Shown here in pieces: positions 61,669-64,000 of a stretch of 64,000 bases of DNA. Position 1 is the first letter of the stretch. Each line of letters starts with the position of its first letter. The stretch comes from Salipaludibacillus neizhouensis (lineage in GTDB: Bacteria > Bacillota > Bacilli > Bacillales > Salisediminibacteriaceae), in NCBI RefSeq assembly GCF_002886185.1, contig NZ_KZ614146.1, positions 69,927 to 133,926 on the forward strand, given 5' to 3'. The notes below the pieces were generated by a model. The model had not been told where the DNA came from, did not search any database, and saw only the letters and a program-made list of their open reading frames with translations. The translations under genes were made by a program, and so were the position numbers.

Positions 61669-62328
61669 ATGCAATTAGGTGGATTAATGGGTGGAATATA
61701 TAAAATCAGTGATATGGTAATGAAACTGGCTTACCTTAACATTTTATGGTTTTTAGGGGTTCTATCAGGGCTTGTCGTATTTGGAATAATGCCAGCAACT
61801 GTTTCATTGTTCAGTGTCATTAGAGGTTGGATTCTAAATGATGATGAGATGACGATTCATAAAAAGTTTATTGAAACATATAAAAAGGATTTCTTTCCTA
61901 GCAACATACTTGGTCTAATTATATTATTCGTCGGGTATGGTTTTTTTATTAATTATCAATTTTTAGGAAGCATGAATGAAGAGAGTAGTTTAACACTGAT
62001 TATACTTGTCGGGAACATACTCGTTGCCATATTGTTAGGAATATTCTTGTTATTTATTTTTCCGATATATGTTCATTTTGATATGAGTCTCCTTAAAAAG
62101 ATCAAACTATCTGTCATGCTTGGTATTATTTACCCTCATATTACCCTGGTTTTTATCATTACTGTTTTTCTATTTTGCTTACTTTTTACGTTTATTCCAG
62201 CGCTCATCTTTTTCTTTAGTGTAAGTGGTGTCGCTTACTGTCTAATGGGAATCTATATGAAAAAAATAAATGATATAGCGGAAAAATATAATAGGAAGGA
62301 ACAAGTTTTGAAGGAGAGTTTTGAGTGA
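61669..62328 (+). CDS. YesL-type membrane protein (DUF624), locus 2
   Basis: 219 aa with about five helices. DUF624 opening GGLMGGIYKISDMVMKLAYL and NILWFLGVLSGLVVFGIMPAT. A second YesL-like protein in the window (the other at 25454). ATG 61669 with AGAAAGAG upstream; earlier in-frame codons fall inside repeat R1. Encoded 56 bp before the heparinase-like gene. Function unknown, regularly linked with sugar importers. Confidence 0.88.
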   Translation: MQLGGLMGGIYKISDMVMKLAYLNILWFLGVLSGLVVFGIMPATVSLFSVIRGWILNDDEMTIHKKFIETYKKDFFPSNILGLIILFVGYGFFINYQFLGSMNEESSLTLIILVGNILVAILLGIFLLFIFPIYVHFDMSLLKKIKLSVMLGIIYPHITLVFIITVFLFCLLFTFIPALIFFFSVSGVAYCLMGIYMKKINDIAEKYNRKEQVLKESFE

Positions 62329-62384
62329 AACATTATTCGAACTTTCTTGACAGATAAGAAAGTATCAGTAAAAAGAGGGATGAT

Positions 62385-64000
62385 ATGCATCGAACACATA
62401 TTAGATCATTGATAGGTTCCTGTAGTGAAGAAGGGTCATCTCTTCTATTTTCAAGTAAGAATGATCAGCATAGTTGGTTTAAGGAAATTAAGCAAAAAAG
62501 TGTTTACAAACCTTTGCTAATGGAAATTGAAGCCGAAGCGCAAAAACTTATTTGTGAAAAAGATCCTGAATTACCTTTTTCATTATTTAAGAAGTATCAA
62601 GAAACAGGTTCACGTCTTGAATATCAAGATGTGTATTTTGCTAGAAGAAGACGTTTGAATACATTTACTATCATGACGTTACTTGAACCGGAAAATGTTG
62701 AATACTATGAAGCTTTACAAAATACATTATGGTCGATTTGTGATGAATATACTTGGTGTTTACCAGCTCATTTAGAACATAATCCTGAAACTAATACCTC
62801 ACCAGAAAGGGAATTATCACTCCAACAGCAAACAATTTGGGAGAAAAGAAAGTATACGATAGATTTATTTGCTGCTGAAACAGCTTTTGCATTGAGTGAA
62901 ATCTTAACATTAACAGAGCATTTGCTTGACCCACTGATCGTTAAAAGAATCAAAGAAGAGGTGTATCGAAGAATTTTTTGGCCCTATCATAACGATGAGT
63001 TTGAATGGGAGACAGCTACTCACAATTGGGCATCGGTTTGTGCTGGATCAATCGGTTCTGCGGCTATTTATTTAATGGATGATATGGATGAACTGGCTAT
63101 TATTTTAGAACGAGTCTTACGATCAATGGATTATTATTTAACAGGATTTAATGACGATGGAGCTTGTTTGGAAGGTTACGGGTATTGGCAATATGGATTT
63201 GGGTATTATGTTTATTTTGCTGACCTGGTGAAGAAAAAGACAGGTGGAAAAATCAATTTGTTTCAGGCTGAGAAAATTCACCAAATCGCTCTATTTCAAC
63301 AAAAAAGCTTTCTAAATAAAAACATCATCGTAAATTTTTCTGATGCAGTTCCAAAAGCAAATGTTTTCTTAGGTCTTAGTCATTATTTAAATAGTATTTA
63401 TTCTGATGTAGAAGTTCCAGAAGAAGAGCTACGCGTGAAATACACGGAGGATCATTGTAGTAGATGGGCGCCGGCTATTCGGAATTTGTTATGGTTTAAT
63501 GATGAAAAAAAAGGTAAACCGTGGGAAGAAGGAAGTTATTACCTCTCATACGCGCAATGGTTTATTTCTAGGTACTCCTCGGGTGGAGCTCGGTATGCTT
63601 TCTCTGCAAAAGGAGGCCATAATGATGAGCCACACAATCATAATGATATCGGTCACTTCATGCTGTATGGAAATGGGGAGTTGTTTTTAAAAGATTTAGG
63701 TAGTGGTGAATATACTAGTAAGTCTTTCGGAGCGGATCGTTACTCTATTTTTTGTAATGGATCTCAAGGTCACTCTGTTCCAATTATTAATAATCAATTT
63801 CAGCAAGAGGGAGAGTTATTCCTAGCCTCGCAAGAAGAGTTAACTACGAAGGAGAAATACGAACAATTTAAACTTAATATTTCACAGGCTTATGGCTTAG
63901 CTAGTTTACAGAAATTGTTGAGAACGTTTACGTGGGGAAAACATGAGAAACCTAGGCTCACTTTAAAAGACTCGTTTGCATTTTTCGAGGCCCCATGCTC
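62385..64000 (+). CDS. Heparinase II/III-like protein (5' part, runs off the window)
   Basis: 538 codons visible to the edge. No signal peptide, so probably cytosolic. The N-terminal (alpha/alpha) toroid spans about 60-370 (WEKRKYTIDLFAAETAFALS, ATHNWASVCAGSIGSAAIYL, CLEGYGYWQYGFGYYV); the beta-sandwich start carries GGHNDEPHNHNDIGHFML followed by NGELFLKDLGSGEY, the heparinase II/III C-domain motif with the metal or catalytic His residues. Members are polysaccharide or oligo-uronide lyases. Next to GH4 and GH78 genes it may cleave a uronic-acid oligosaccharide. Start ATG 62385 with AGAGGG upstream. Family firm, substrate unknown. Confidence 0.85.
   Translation, partial: MHRTHIRSLIGSCSEEGSSLLFSSKNDQHSWFKEIKQKSVYKPLLMEIEAEAQKLICEKDPELPFSLFKKYQETGSRLEYQDVYFARRRRLNTFTIMTLLEPENVEYYEALQNTLWSICDEYTWCLPAHLEHNPETNTSPERELSLQQQTIWEKRKYTIDLFAAETAFALSEILTLTEHLLDPLIVKRIKEEVYRRIFWPYHNDEFEWETATHNWASVCAGSIGSAAIYLMDDMDELAIILERVLRSMDYYLTGFNDDGACLEGYGYWQYGFGYYVYFADLVKKKTGGKINLFQAEKIHQIALFQQKSFLNKNIIVNFSDAVPKANVFLGLSHYLNSIYSDVEVPEEELRVKYTEDHCSRWAPAIRNLLWFNDEKKGKPWEEGSYYLSYAQWFISRYSSGGARYAFSAKGGHNDEPHNHNDIGHFMLYGNGELFLKDLGSGEYTSKSFGADRYSIFCNGSQGHSVPIINNQFQQEGELFLASQEELTTKEKYEQFKLNISQAYGLASLQKLLRTFTWGKHEKPRLTLKDSFAFFEAPC

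Overview
The window comes from an AT-rich, endospore-forming Firmicute of the family Bacillaceae. The evidence is a GerA-type spore germinant receptor at the left edge, a YjcZ-type sporulation peptide, Bacillus-style Shine-Dalgarno sites with many TTG and GTG starts, CcpA cre sites, NagR (YvoA)-type operators, YesL/YesM/YesN-type proteins, and acidic secreted proteins. It resembles halotolerant genera such as Gracilibacillus or Oceanobacillus; the genus is a guess. No rRNA, tRNA, CRISPR array, IS element or prophage was seen.

Layout. 1-640: 5' part of a gerA gene. 1016-2404: CbiA. 2423-6723: amino-sugar module, nagB-nagR-murQ leftward and a GlcNAc PTS gene rightward, with paired NagR-like operators between. 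6724-10033: a gene remnant, the YjcZ peptide, manganese catalase, a DUF6241-like protein and a LytTR regulator. 10434-13645: acetyl-CoA synthetase and an OFA-family transporter. 14405-29259: a carbohydrate locus with a secreted GH30 enzyme, a LacI regulator flanked by two decayed partial copies of itself, an ABC importer, GH35, YesL and a secreted multidomain GH43 enzyme. I read it as a type II arabinogalactan utilisation locus. 29623-30340: wreck of a MATE transporter gene. 30536-36556: K+ channel, DUF4178, PspA, DUF4247, DUF350 and a membrane-anchored aminopropyltransferase, a membrane-stress/polyamine module. 36799-38091: APC permease. 38467-64000: second carbohydrate locus with two YesM/YesN-type two-component systems, two ABC importers, three GH78-type proteins, an AraC regulator, a GH4 enzyme, YesL and a heparinase II/III-like protein cut by the window edge.

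The two sugar loci follow one plan: enzymes with signal peptides cut polymer outside; lipoprotein-dependent importers, none with its own ATPase here, bring in oligosaccharides; cytosolic exo-enzymes finish them. Locus 1 suggests beta-1,3/1,6-galactan. Locus 2 suggests rhamnose-uronic acid oligosaccharides. Palindromic LacI operators, cre sites and the two YesMN systems give likely control.

The intergenic DNA carries two dispersed repeat families, one hairpin-rich unit of about 110-145 bp and one GC-rich unit, and each of the three binding-protein genes is followed by a strong hairpin without a clear U-tract.
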